A DNA stretch of 64,000 bases from Bradyrhizobium zhengyangense (GCF_022012435.1 NZ_JAKLUA010000010.1:62001-126000), one strand, 5' to 3'; counted from the first letter of the stretch, positions 53,026 to 62,505 are shown. Notes: generated by a model from the letters alone, not told the origin. Numbers and translations are program-made.

Positions 53026-54135
53026 ATGATCATGTGCAACCGCCGAACGACATCTCGGCAAGTCTTTGCACCAATCCTGATGGTTGCGGCCTCCGCGCTG
53101 ATCCTGGCAGCGTGTGGACGCGATACGGAAACCAAGGAATCGCCGCCGCGTCCGGTCCGGACCACGACGATCGAGAAGCGCGAGAGCCTCGTGCCATTGA
53201 CCTTCACAGGCCGCGTGGAGGCTGAGGACGAAGTCAGCGTCGCCTTCCGGATTTCGGGACGCCTGCTTGCGAACGACATCAAGGTTGGTGACAGGGTTGA
53301 GGCCGGGCAATTGCTGGCCGAACTGGAGCCGCAAAACGAGCTGAGCGGATTGCGGCAGGCGAAGGCTGCTCTTTCCGCCGCGCAGGGCCAGTTGACGCAG
53401 GCGCGCAACCATTACGAACGCCAGGAGACACTGTTGGCGCAGGGATGGACCACGCGCGCCAATTTCGAGGCGGCAACGCAGGCGCGGCAAACGGCCCAGT
53501 CGCAGGTCGAGGCGGCGGAGGCACAGTTAAGTTCTGCGCACGATCTCGTCAGCTTCACCGAACTGCGAGCCGACGCGGCAGGCAAGATCATCGCGACCGG
53601 GCCACCCGCCGGCGAGGTCGTTCAAGCCGGGCAGATGATCGCAAGGATCGCCAGACAGGACGGCCGCGACGCCGTCTTCGACATTCCCGCTCAGATGGTG
53701 AGATCGGCGCCGGCAGGCGTGCAGGTCACGGTCAGCCTGACGGATGATCCCAACGTTACGGCACAAGGCCGTATTCGTCAGATCGCAGCGCAAGCCGATG
53801 CCGTTACCCGCACGTTTGAGGTCAAGGTCGGTTTGACGGATCCGCCGGCGGCGATGCGGCTCGGCGCGACAGTCAACGGCCGAGTCGAAATCAATTCCGG
53901 GCCGACGATCGACATACCGGCAACCGCGTTGACGCGGATCAACCAACAGCCGGCCGTGTGGATTCTCGACCCGTCGACGAACGTCGTGGCTGCACGCAAC
54001 GTTGAAATCCTGCGCTTCGACCAAGCACAGGTGACTGTCTCGCAAGGATTGGATGCCGGAGAGATTATCGTCACCGCGGGCGTTCAGGCCCTGCATCCGG
54101 GCCAGAGGGTGCGCGTGCTCGGGTCAGAGCCATGA
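53026..54135 (+). CDS. RND efflux periplasmic adaptor lipoprotein
   Basis: A 369-residue membrane-fusion protein (HlyD/AcrA family). The N terminus is a lipoprotein signal with lipobox LAAC (ALILAACGRD); the mature part has a biotinyl-lipoyl half motif (GRVEAEDEVSVAFRISGRLLANDIKVGDRVEAGQLLAEL), a coiled-coil hairpin (about residues 105-165) and a beta-barrel ending VTAGVQALHPGQRVRVL. It links the RND pump to an outer-membrane channel that is not in the window. The start is one of two ATG codons 6 bases apart after GAGGGG. It overlaps the pump gene by 4 bases (ATGA). Confidence 0.87.
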   Translation: MIMCNRRTTSRQVFAPILMVAASALILAACGRDTETKESPPRPVRTTTIEKRESLVPLTFTGRVEAEDEVSVAFRISGRLLANDIKVGDRVEAGQLLAELEPQNELSGLRQAKAALSAAQGQLTQARNHYERQETLLAQGWTTRANFEAATQARQTAQSQVEAAEAQLSSAHDLVSFTELRADAAGKIIATGPPAGEVVQAGQMIARIARQDGRDAVFDIPAQMVRSAPAGVQVTVSLTDDPNVTAQGRIRQIAAQADAVTRTFEVKVGLTDPPAAMRLGATVNGRVEINSGPTIDIPATALTRINQQPAVWILDPSTNVVAARNVEILRFDQAQVTVSQGLDAGEIIVTAGVQALHPGQRVRVLGSEP

Positions 54136-57100
54136 CCGGACTCAACCTCTCCGAATGGGCGCTCAAGCATCGCTCGCTCGTCGTCTATGTCATGATGGTT
54201 GCCGTGATCACGGGGGCCCTGGCGTATTTCCGGCTTGGTCGAAACGAGGATCCTTCGTTCATCATCAAGACCATGGTCGTTCAGGCGGCCTGGCCGGGGG
54301 CAACGGCTGAAGAAACAATGAAGCAGGTGACGGAACGGCTCGAGCGTCAGTTGCAGCAGACCCCCCATCTGGACTTCCTGCGCAGCTCCACCCGGGCAGG
54401 ACTGGTCACGATCTTCGTCAACCTGGAAGGAAGCGCGAACGCAAGGCAGGTTTCCGATGCCTGGTACGAGGTGAGGAAGAGCGTCGGGGATATGCGCCAT
54501 ACCCTACCCTCAGGGGTCATCGGCCCAGGCTTCAATGACGATTTCGGTGACACGTTTGGTATCGTCTACGGCTTTACCAGCGATGGCTTCACCCAGCGGG
54601 AGTTGCGCGACCGTGTCGAGGATATCCGCTCCCGATTGCTTCGCATCCCGGACGTGTCGAAGATCGAGTTGATGGGCGCACAGGATGAGGTGATCTTCGT
54701 CGAATTCCCCAAGCAGGAACTTGCCACCCTGGGCATTGATCGGACGGCCCTGCTCGCCGCGCTACAAGCGCAAAATATCGTCCATCCGGCCGGGATGATC
54801 CAGACCAGCAAGGAAAGCATCTCCGTTCGGGTTTCAGGCAGCTTTCAGTCGGAGCAGGACATTGCCGCCGTCAACTTCGTCGCGGGCGGTCGCACCATTC
54901 GCCTGAGCGACATCGCGCAGGTGCGGCGGGGATATGTCGACCCGCCGCAACCGATGTTCCGGGTCAATGGCCAACCCGCTATCGGGCTGGCCATCGCCAT
55001 GCGCGATGGCGGCGATATTCTAGCACTCGGCAGGAACATCAAGAAGGTGATGGAGCAGATCACCGCCGACCTCCCGATTGGAATCGAGCCGAGTCTCGTC
55101 GCCGATCAGGCCGTTGTAGTCGAAGGCGCGATCGGCGAATTCATGACGTCGCTGTTGCAGGCCATCGCCATCATCATGGTCGTGAGCTTCATCAGCCTCG
55201 GAATCCGTCCCGGCCTTATCATCGCGCTTGCCATCCCGTTGACGCTGGCCATCGTATTTCCAATCATGGAGATGGCCCGCATCGACATGCAGCGGATATC
55301 GCTGGGAGCGCTGATCATCGCGCTCGCACTGTTGGTCGACGATGCGATGACGACGACCGATGCAACGCTCACTCGGCTGGCGCAAGGCGACAGCAAGGTC
55401 GACGCCGCGACGTTCGCCTATCGCAGCCACGCCTTTGCCATGCTCGCTGGAACGCTGGTGACAATCGCGGGCTTCATTCCGGTTGGCTTTGCGGCGAGTT
55501 CGGCCGGCGAATATACGTTCTCGCTGTTTGCCGTCGTCGCGATCGCGCTCCTCGTGTCGTGGTTCGTTGCCGTGATCTTCACGCCGTTGCTGGGCGTGCT
55601 CATTCTTGTTCCACCGAAGCAGAAGAACTCCGCTGAGCCCGGCAGGATATTCCGCCTTTATCGGAGCTGTCTCACGCTGGCGATGCGCGCCAAATGGTTG
55701 ACGATCGCGGTCTCGCTGGCGCTCTTCGTCGCCTCCGTTCTCGCGCTTCCGTTGATACCGCAACAGTTTTTTCCGTCGTCCGACCGGCCTGAATTGCTTG
55801 TGGATCTCAGCCTGCCCCAGAATGCATCGATCTTTGCCAGCGAAGCCGCAGCGAAGCGTCTGGACGCGGCTCTGGCCGGCGACCCGGACGTGCATCACTG
55901 GAGCACCAATGTGGGACGTGGTGCAATCCGCTTCTATCTTCCACTCAACGCAGAGCTTCCGAACGATTTCTTCACACAGGCGGTCGTCGTGGCAAAGGAC
56001 GTTGCAGCGCGCGAGCGCCTGCATGTGAAACTGGAGCGTCTGCTCGCGGAGGAATTTCCGGCTGCGGTCGCGTCGGTTTCGCCGCTCGGCCTCGGCCCGC
56101 CGGTCGGATGGCCCTTGCAATATCGCGTGAGCGGACCCGATGTCGAGCAGGTACGTGAGTTCGCTCTCAAGGTAGGGCAGATCCTCGCTTCCGATCCCCG
56201 GACCAAGAGCATCAATTTCGATTGGATGGAGCCGGCGCGCGAGCTGCGCATTCGCGTCGATCAGGATGAAGCGCGTCGTCTCGGACTGAGCTCGCAGGCG
56301 ATATCGACCGTGCTGAACACCGTGATTTCAGGCGCAATCGTCACCCAGGTTCGCGACGACGTCTATCTGGTCGACGTGGTGGCCCGCGCAGTCGACGAAC
56401 AGCGCATCTCGCTGTCCAATCTGCGGACGCTTCAAGTGCCGCTGCCTGGTGGAAGGACCGTGTCGCTCAGCCAGTTTGCGACGTTCGAATTTCAACAGCA
56501 AAATCCGCTGATCTGGCGACGCGACCGCGTTCCGACGTTGACAGTGCGTGCCGACATCAACGGAGGATCGCTGCCGAATTCGGTGGTGGATGCTCTATCG
56601 CCAGCCATCGAACGGTTGAGAAAGACGCTACCCGCTTTTTACGAAGTGGTCGTCGGCGGGACCGTGGAAGAAAGCCGGAGATCGCAGGCGTCCGTACTCG
56701 CCGTGGTGCCCATGATGCTGTTCGTCATGTTCACGGTTCTGATGGTCCAGTTGCAGAGCTTTCCGCGGCTATTGATGGTCGCAAGCGTGGCGCCACTCGG
56801 CATGATCGGCGTCGTCGCCGCCTTGTTGCTCTCCGGCAGACCGATGGGCTTTGTCACGATTCTGGGCGTTCTCGCCTTGCTTGGCATGATCTGCAAGAAC
56901 GCTGTGATCCTGATTGGCCAGATCGATGCGGAGCGCGCGCAGGGCAAGAGTCCCTGGGAAGCGGCGGTGGATGCCAGTAGTTCCCGCTTCCGTCCTATCA
57001 TGCTGACGGCGGTATCGACGGTTCTCGGCATGATCCCGATTGCTCCAACCGTATTCTGGGGACCGATGGCCGTTGCCATCATGGGCGGCCTGCTGGTTGC

Positions 57101-57194
57101 GACCGTCCTGACCTTGGTCCTGCTGCCGACAATGTACGTGGCCTGTTTCGGCGAGAAGGAACGCGCCGGGGCACCTGCAGCGTCGCCGTCTTGA
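54132..57194 (+). CDS. RND efflux pump inner-membrane subunit, AcrB/HAE family
   Basis: A 1020-residue proton-driven exporter with the usual 12-helix, two-lobe layout. The first lobe has a transmembrane LLVDDAMTTTDATL segment, corresponding to the Asp pair of the proton relay in AcrB (LLVDDAI). Large periplasmic loops follow helix 1 and helix 7 (FRVNGQPAIGLAIAMRDGGDILALG; IRVDQDEARRLGLS). Export of drugs, organic solvents or metabolites is likely; this subgroup has broad and unclear specificity. It follows the adaptor gene directly and is not accompanied by an outer-membrane channel gene. Confidence 0.87.
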   Translation: MTGLNLSEWALKHRSLVVYVMMVAVITGALAYFRLGRNEDPSFIIKTMVVQAAWPGATAEETMKQVTERLERQLQQTPHLDFLRSSTRAGLVTIFVNLEGSANARQVSDAWYEVRKSVGDMRHTLPSGVIGPGFNDDFGDTFGIVYGFTSDGFTQRELRDRVEDIRSRLLRIPDVSKIELMGAQDEVIFVEFPKQELATLGIDRTALLAALQAQNIVHPAGMIQTSKESISVRVSGSFQSEQDIAAVNFVAGGRTIRLSDIAQVRRGYVDPPQPMFRVNGQPAIGLAIAMRDGGDILALGRNIKKVMEQITADLPIGIEPSLVADQAVVVEGAIGEFMTSLLQAIAIIMVVSFISLGIRPGLIIALAIPLTLAIVFPIMEMARIDMQRISLGALIIALALLVDDAMTTTDATLTRLAQGDSKVDAATFAYRSHAFAMLAGTLVTIAGFIPVGFAASSAGEYTFSLFAVVAIALLVSWFVAVIFTPLLGVLILVPPKQKNSAEPGRIFRLYRSCLTLAMRAKWLTIAVSLALFVASVLALPLIPQQFFPSSDRPELLVDLSLPQNASIFASEAAAKRLDAALAGDPDVHHWSTNVGRGAIRFYLPLNAELPNDFFTQAVVVAKDVAARERLHVKLERLLAEEFPAAVASVSPLGLGPPVGWPLQYRVSGPDVEQVREFALKVGQILASDPRTKSINFDWMEPARELRIRVDQDEARRLGLSSQAISTVLNTVISGAIVTQVRDDVYLVDVVARAVDEQRISLSNLRTLQVPLPGGRTVSLSQFATFEFQQQNPLIWRRDRVPTLTVRADINGGSLPNSVVDALSPAIERLRKTLPAFYEVVVGGTVEESRRSQASVLAVVPMMLFVMFTVLMVQLQSFPRLLMVASVAPLGMIGVVAALLLSGRPMGFVTILGVLALLGMICKNAVILIGQIDAERAQGKSPWEAAVDASSSRFRPIMLTAVSTVLGMIPIAPTVFWGPMAVAIMGGLLVATVLTLVLLPTMYVACFGEKERAGAPAASPS

Positions 57195-57232
57195 ACCGTT
57201 GTTTCCGGCGAGGGAAATCCCGGCCCTCGACT

Positions 57233-57249
57233 AGGTGATCACCCGATAT
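57233..57249 (+). promoter_or_regulatory. Motif AGGYGATCACCCGATAT upstream of arcD-arcA
   Basis: The sequence AGGTGATCACCCGATAT contains the perfect palindrome GGTGATCACC (57234-57243) and lies 88 bases before the arcD start. It differs by one base from the motif upstream of mnhE and has the same orientation toward its gene. It probably binds a regulator controlling both operons. Confidence 0.5.
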
Positions 57250-57337
57250 TCCGGGCTCCCCCCAAGGCGCATGGTGCAGCGACCGGGCTAGTCTATCGGC
57301 CAGGATGTAGCGCACCCGCGTGTCGCGAGGTCTTCCC

Positions 57338-58771
57338 ATGACTGGGACGCCGTCAATCCAAAAGCTCTCTCTGTTCGCGTTGACCGCGATGGTGGTCGGC
57401 TCGATGGTCGGCTCGGGCATCTTCTCGTTGCCCCGCACCTTCGGCATCGCCACCGGCCCGTTCGGCGCCATCTTCGCCTGGTGCATTGCCGGCGGGGGCA
57501 TGTACACAATGGCCCGCGTCTTCCAGTCGCTGGCGGAACGAAAACCCGATCTCGACGCCGGTGTCTATGCCTATGCGAAGGCAGGATTCGGCAATTATCC
57601 GGGATTCCTGTCCGTGCTCGGCTACTGGACGGGAAGCTGCATTGGCAACGTCTCCTATTGGGTCCTGATCAAATCGACGCTGGGCGCGTTCTTTCCGGTG
57701 TTTGGCGACGGCAATACCGTCGTCGCGATCATCGTGGCATCGGTCGGGATCTGGCTGTTTCACTTCATGATCCTGCGCGGTGTGCAGCAAGCCGCGGCAA
57801 TCAACACCGTCGTCACGGTCGCCAAGATCGTGCCGATCCTGGTCTTCATCGTCATTCTCGTGTTTGCGTTCAAAGGCGACATGTTCCGCGCCAATTTCTG
57901 GGGCGGCGAAGGCATGCCTGACAAGGGTCTCTTCGACCAGATCCGCGCGACCATGCTGGTCACGGTGTTCGTGTTCCTCGGGATCGAAGGCGCCAGCGTC
58001 TATTCACGCTACGCCAAGGAACGATCCCACGTTGGCGCGGCGACGATTTTGGGCTTTGTGATCGTCACCAGTCTCATGGTGCTCGTCACCATGCTGCCTT
58101 ACGCGGTGCTTCCCCGCGCGGAAATCGCCGAGATGCGGCAGCCGTCCATGGCGACGGTGCTCGAGGCGGTGGTCGGGCATTGGGGCGCGGTCTTCGTCAG
58201 CATCGGGCTGCTTGTCTCGGTGCTCGGGGCCTATCTTGCATGGTCCCTGATCTGCGCCGAGGTGCTCTCGGCGGCCGGCCGGACCAGGGACATGCCTGCC
58301 CTGTTCGGCACCGAGAATGCGAACAAGGTCCCGGCCGCGGCACTGTGGCTGACGAATGTGATCGTCCAGCTCTTCGTCATCAGCACCTACTGGTCCCGGG
58401 ACGCTTTTGCGCTGATGCTCAATTTGACGAGCGTCATGAACCTGATCCCGTTTTTTCTGGTCGCCGCCTACGGTCTCCTGCTGGTCAGGCGGGGCGAGAC
58501 CTACGAGAAGCGTCCTGACCAGCGCCGACGCGACATGATCTTCACCGGCATTGCCGTTATCTACACGCTGTTCCTGATCTATGCAGCCGGAATGAAATAC
58601 CTGCTGCTGGCCGCCATTCTCTACGCCCCCGGCACGGCACTGTATTTCTGGGCACGCTTCGAGCAGAAGGCGAAGGTCTTTACCGCCGTCGAGTGGGGCA
58701 TCTTCGTCGCAGTCGCAGCCGGCGCTGCTGTTGGGATCCACGGATTGGTCACTGGCTACATCACCATTTGA
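57338..58771 (+). CDS. arcD: ArcD-like arginine/ornithine antiporter, copy 2
   Basis: A 477-residue APC-family antiporter with 12 helices: GSMVGSGIFSLPRTFGIATG at helix 1, then RKPDLDAGVYAYAKAGFGNYPGF and FVFLGIEGASVYSRYAKER. It precedes arginine deiminase by 25 bases, so exchange of external arginine for internal citrulline or ornithine is likely. It is clearly homologous to the antiporter at 45149-46588, more than 10 kb away on the other strand. The ATG after GAGGTCTTCCC is chosen; an earlier GTG-type start would add 6 residues. Confidence 0.87.
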   Translation: MTGTPSIQKLSLFALTAMVVGSMVGSGIFSLPRTFGIATGPFGAIFAWCIAGGGMYTMARVFQSLAERKPDLDAGVYAYAKAGFGNYPGFLSVLGYWTGSCIGNVSYWVLIKSTLGAFFPVFGDGNTVVAIIVASVGIWLFHFMILRGVQQAAAINTVVTVAKIVPILVFIVILVFAFKGDMFRANFWGGEGMPDKGLFDQIRATMLVTVFVFLGIEGASVYSRYAKERSHVGAATILGFVIVTSLMVLVTMLPYAVLPRAEIAEMRQPSMATVLEAVVGHWGAVFVSIGLLVSVLGAYLAWSLICAEVLSAAGRTRDMPALFGTENANKVPAAALWLTNVIVQLFVISTYWSRDAFALMLNLTSVMNLIPFFLVAAYGLLLVRRGETYEKRPDQRRRDMIFTGIAVIYTLFLIYAAGMKYLLLAAILYAPGTALYFWARFEQKAKVFTAVEWGIFVAVAAGAAVGIHGLVTGYITI

Positions 58772-58796
58772 GCAGGCAACACCCGGGAGACTCCCC

Positions 58797-60059
58797 ATGG
58801 CAAAGCAGACATCGGACACCTCGGCTCGGTTCGGGGTCCATTCAGAGGTCGGCCAGTTGAGGAAGGTGATGGTCTGCTCGCCCGGCCGCGCCCATCAGCG
58901 CCTCACGCCGTCGAATTGCGACACCCTGCTGTTTGACGACGTGCTGTGGGTCGAAAACGCGAAGCGCGATCACTTCGACTTTGTGCAGAAGATGCGCGAC
59001 CGCGGCGTCGACGTCGTCGAGATGCACAACCTGCTGGCCGAAACGGTCGCGATCCCCGAGGCCAGGAAGTGGATTCTCGACAACCAGGTCGTTCCCGACC
59101 AGGTCGGTCTTGGTCTCGTCGACGAGCTTCGCTCCTACCTCGAAGGCCTCAAGCCGCGTGACCTTGCGGAAACGCTGATCGGCGGCGTGTCAACCCATGA
59201 TTTCCCGGACGCACATGGCGGCGAGACGCTCAAGCTGGTCCGCGAGGCCGCGGGCATGACCGAGTATCTGCTGCCGCCATTGCCGAACACGCTGTACACG
59301 CGGGATACGACCTGCTGGATCTACGGCGGGGTCACGCTCAACTCGCTGTATTGGCCTGCGCGCCACGAAGAGCCGATCCTGACGACGGCGATCTACAAGT
59401 TCCACCCGGACTTCGCCGGGAAGGTGAATGTCTGGTGGGGCGATCCGACCAGGGATCACGGACTGGCCACACTCGAAGGAGGCGACGTGATGCCGATCGG
59501 CAAGGGCAATGTGCTGATCGGGTTGAGCGAACGCACCTCGCGTCAGGCGATCAGCCAGCTCGCTGCGGCTCTGTTCAAGCAGAAGGCAGCCGAGCGCATC
59601 ATCGTGGCTGCCATGCCGAAGTTGCGCGCCGCGATGCATCTCGACACCGTGTTCACCTTCGCCGACCGCGACTGCGTGCTGCTCTATCCTGATATCGTCA
59701 ACAACATCACGGCGTACTCCTATCGGCCGGCCAACAATGCCACCGGCATCGAACTGCGGAAGGACGAAAAGCCGTTCGTGGACGTCGTAGCCGAATCGCT
59801 CGGCCTGAAGAAGCTGCGCGTTGTCGAGACGGGCGGCAACGCCTATATGCGCGAGCGAACGCAGTGGGACAGCGGAGCCAACCTGGTTTGCGCGTCGCCG
59901 GGTGTCGTGTTCGCCTATGACCGCAACACCTATACCAACACGCTGTTGCGCAAGGAGGGGATCGAGGTGATCACCATCGTCGGCGCCGAATTGGGGCGGG
60001 GCCGCGGAGGGGGACACTGCATGACCTGTCCGATTACCAGGGACGCGGTGGACTATTAG
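58797..60059 (+). CDS. arcA: Arginine deiminase
   Basis: A 420-residue arginine deiminase converting L-arginine to L-citrulline and ammonia in the cytoplasm. Catalytic parts are visible: the Asp in LYTRDTTCW, the Glu in LEGGDVMPIG, the His in MHLDTVFTF and the nucleophile Cys408 in GRGGGHCMTCPI, as in Pseudomonas ArcA. Later steps of the pathway (ornithine carbamoyltransferase, carbamate kinase) are not in the window. It follows arcD by 25 bases, with GGGAGA as ribosome site. Ammonia release would counter acid stress. Confidence 0.93.
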   Translation: MAKQTSDTSARFGVHSEVGQLRKVMVCSPGRAHQRLTPSNCDTLLFDDVLWVENAKRDHFDFVQKMRDRGVDVVEMHNLLAETVAIPEARKWILDNQVVPDQVGLGLVDELRSYLEGLKPRDLAETLIGGVSTHDFPDAHGGETLKLVREAAGMTEYLLPPLPNTLYTRDTTCWIYGGVTLNSLYWPARHEEPILTTAIYKFHPDFAGKVNVWWGDPTRDHGLATLEGGDVMPIGKGNVLIGLSERTSRQAISQLAAALFKQKAAERIIVAAMPKLRAAMHLDTVFTFADRDCVLLYPDIVNNITAYSYRPANNATGIELRKDEKPFVDVVAESLGLKKLRVVETGGNAYMRERTQWDSGANLVCASPGVVFAYDRNTYTNTLLRKEGIEVITIVGAELGRGRGGGHCMTCPITRDAVDY

Positions 60060-60416
60060 GCGGATCGCGTGGGATCGGCCGCGGCTGGGGTGTTACGGCC
60101 GCGCGCCGCTTCGGCATACAGCGGAGCGCACCATCTCCGCGTATCGTTCGCGAAGACCATTTGCAGCACTTGCGCGTCTATTTCATCGCATTTGAATTTC
60201 ACTGTCGGACTGCGGCACAAACTGCATACTCGAACCTGACGGATGTCACAGATTCGAGAACTCGGTCCTGCAGCAGTGCAACTTTATTTGTATCTTCAAC
60301 CTAACGGTGTATAACAGCGGTTGCCCCACGGGCGCGCATTCGTTCGCTTCGCCCAATTGGGCAGGTAGGAGACGCTCGATATTGAGATTCAGTGTCGAAC
60401 GTCGCCGGGGACGTGA
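60060..60416. other. Gap before the histidine-kinase gene
   Basis: A 357-base region lies between arcA and the kinase gene. Its middle (about 60180-60320) is less GC-rich and contains a promoter-like pair (60288-60315). I see no coding or RNA gene. Confidence 0.4.
60288..60315 (+). promoter_or_regulatory. Weak sigma-70-type promoter candidate
   Basis: TTGTAT and TATAAC are 16 bases apart in an AT-richer stretch about 100 bases upstream of the histidine-kinase start. The -10 is good but the -35 is poor. Confidence 0.25.
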
Positions 60417-61661
60417 GTGCGTGCCGTGAAGCCACATAGCTCTTCCTCCAGCGAGATCGATCGTCCGGGCGTCAGGGAGTGGCTGCGGCTTGGGTCGGAA
60501 CATACCAGCGACCGCCTGTACTGGATGTCCTCAGCCGATCTTCTCTTTGCAGTACGTCCCTCGCCTGGAGGCGGCTTCGTGTATGAGGGGATCAATCCGG
60601 CGTTTGAGGCTCAGCTCGGTATTTCGTCGGAAGCCATCCGGGAGATGGACGTCTCCGATTGCCTGAGCAAGGAAGACGCCAGAACGGTTTGCAAAACCCT
60701 TCGCACCTGTCTCGCAGAAGGAACGGAGGTCAGGACTTGTCATCGTCTTGGATTCGGCAGTCAGCGGCAGAATATGGAGACGACCATCGTTCCGGTCACG
60801 GATCCCCTGACCGGGTCTACGGCCACCCGGTTGATCGGCAGCCATCGCCTCGTGCGCAATGGCGCCTTCGAAAACGCGACCGGACGCGTGGAGGGCACGC
60901 CGTCGAGTTTCAATTTGGCGTCCATTCAGGAGGATATCCAGCAGCGGATTGCTTCCGATCTGCACGATTCGACATGCCAGCATTTGATCGCTGCGAGCCT
61001 GGGCCTGATGCGAATCCGGCGGAGCCTGGGCGATCCGGTGAGGGCCGAGCGGCTTTGCCAGGAGATCGACGCATCGATCGACGAAGCGCTGAGGGAAATT
61101 CGCGCCTTTGCCTATCTGCTGCATCCGCAGGATCTGACGCTCGAGAGGCTGAAGGCCACGATCGAGCACTACGCAGATGGTTTCGCGGCGCGCACGTCGC
61201 TGCGGGTCACGACCAGAATCGCGTCAGACGTCGATCTGTTGCCTTACGAAAAGCAGCGCTCGATCCTGCGAGTCGTTCAGGAGGCCCTCACGAACGTGTT
61301 TCGTCATGCGAAGGCGACGGAAGTGGGTATCGTCCTTGATGTGGCCGAGAGCGAACTTCGGCTGACGATCAGCGACAACGGGTGCGGGCTTCACGCGGAC
61401 CACGCCAAGCCGGGCGCGAAGGCGATATCGATCGGCGTTGGAATTCCCGCAATGAGAGCGAGACTCCAGCAAATCGGAGGTTCGCTCGACATTTGCTCCG
61501 ATACGACAGCGCGCCGCTCCGGCACGATACTTCGCGCGGTGTTTCCACATGGACTGACGACGAACAGGCGCAACAAGCGAAAGGCCAGCACTGGCATACG
61601 AGAACCACAAGAACGCTATGAGGGAAGAAGAACACTGAACACCGGCGGCAAGCGAAAATAG
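60417..61661 (+). CDS. Soluble PAS-type histidine kinase, NarL-system type
   Basis: A 414-residue kinase without membrane segments. Residues about 31-147 form a PAS-like sensor (LYWMSSADLLFAVRPSPGGGFVYEGINPAFEAQLGIS). Residues about 170-240 form a HisKA_3 dimerisation domain with His183 in RIASDLHDSTCQ. The ATPase domain carries VVQEALTNVFRHAKAT (N box) and ISDNGCGL (G1 box). The C-terminal 40 residues are Lys/Arg-rich. It starts at GTG after GGGGACGTGA; a GTG 9 bases on is possible. Two LuxR-type response regulators follow on the same strand, likely partners. Confidence 0.82.
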   Translation: MRAVKPHSSSSSEIDRPGVREWLRLGSEHTSDRLYWMSSADLLFAVRPSPGGGFVYEGINPAFEAQLGISSEAIREMDVSDCLSKEDARTVCKTLRTCLAEGTEVRTCHRLGFGSQRQNMETTIVPVTDPLTGSTATRLIGSHRLVRNGAFENATGRVEGTPSSFNLASIQEDIQQRIASDLHDSTCQHLIAASLGLMRIRRSLGDPVRAERLCQEIDASIDEALREIRAFAYLLHPQDLTLERLKATIEHYADGFAARTSLRVTTRIASDVDLLPYEKQRSILRVVQEALTNVFRHAKATEVGIVLDVAESELRLTISDNGCGLHADHAKPGAKAISIGVGIPAMRARLQQIGGSLDICSDTTARRSGTILRAVFPHGLTTNRRNKRKASTGIREPQERYEGRRTLNTGGKRK

Positions 61662-61709
61662 AGCAGTTCAAGCCGGGCCGCCGTGTGAATGACCCTGGGG
61701 TCCTCTGAC

Positions 61710-62339
61710 ATGAAGCGTTTTCTTATCGCTGATGATCACGATGCCGTGCGATCGGGCTTGCGAGCGGTGCTCGAACAACGAACGGACTGGGAAGTGGTCG
61801 CCGAGGTGAACGACGGCGGCAAGGTGTTGAGCGCCGCAATCGAAAGTCAGCCGCATGTCGCGATCGTGGATTTCTCAATGCCGCGAATGACCGGCGTGGA
61901 GGTCGCGAGGCGGATCAGAGAATATCCGTTGCAGACGGAAGTCTTGATCTTCACGGTGCACAACTCCGGCCTGCTTGCAGAGCAGGCATTCGAGGCCGGT
62001 GCACGCGCGTTCCTGGTCAAATCGGATGCGAACAGATTGCTGCTGGCGGCCGTCGAATCGCTTCTGGTGCACAGGCGGTTTTGCAGCGTGAGTTGCCCGA
62101 ATGGGGCGAACCGGGCATCCTGCGGCAATGCCGACAAGTATCACGGGCTCACTCCGCGCGAGCAGCTCGTCGTCAAGCTGGTCGCCGAGGGTTACAGCAA
62201 CAAGAGCATCAGCGCGATCCTGAACCTCAGTGTCAAGACGACAGAGGCGCATCGGGCGGCGGCTATGCGCAAGCTGGACGTGAATTCAACTGCCGGCCTG
62301 GTCCGATACGCCGTACGGGCGTCACTCGTCGAGGCGTGA
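61710..62339 (+). CDS. NarL/LuxR-type response regulator 1
   Basis: A 209-residue response regulator: receiver domain (residues 1-120) with phosphoacceptor Asp54 (AIVDFSMPRM) and Lys in FLVKSD, then a LuxR-type helix-turn-helix near 150-205 (LTPREQLVVKLVAEGYSNKSISAILNLSVKTTEAHRAAAMRKL). Likely activated by the kinase encoded 48 bases upstream. The ATG giving MKRFLIADDHD is chosen because the paralogue at 62506 begins MKRILIADDHE; a start 21 bases earlier is possible. Confidence 0.88.
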   Translation: MKRFLIADDHDAVRSGLRAVLEQRTDWEVVAEVNDGGKVLSAAIESQPHVAIVDFSMPRMTGVEVARRIREYPLQTEVLIFTVHNSGLLAEQAFEAGARAFLVKSDANRLLLAAVESLLVHRRFCSVSCPNGANRASCGNADKYHGLTPREQLVVKLVAEGYSNKSISAILNLSVKTTEAHRAAAMRKLDVNSTAGLVRYAVRASLVEA

Positions 62340-62426
62340 GGGCGCATTGGCCCCGGAGATGTCAGGGGCAAACGCGCCAGCTGAGTACATTCGCAGAGGC
62401 ATTTCAGGGTTTTGTAGGATAACCCT

Positions 62427-62466
62427 GCGGCGGACGATCGATAGGATCGTTCGACTTTGCCGCCGC
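62427..62466 (+). other. Stable hairpin in the leader of response regulator 2
   Basis: The stem is GCGGCGG/CCGCCGC plus contiguous ACGATC/GATCGT with a 5-base loop; the 3' side has a 9-base bulge. It ends 39 bases before the GTG start of the second regulator. It may reduce read-through from the first regulator gene, or shape leader-RNA control; no T run follows. Confidence 0.35.
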
Positions 62467-62505
62467 CGGTCATCTGCTCGATTGTGACTGGAAAGAACGA
62501 CGCCC

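Noticed and set aside
60060..60416. Search for a tRNA or small RNA in the arcA-kinase gap
   Set aside because: No tRNA T-loop or cloverleaf pattern was found, and no terminator-like structure supports an RNA gene.
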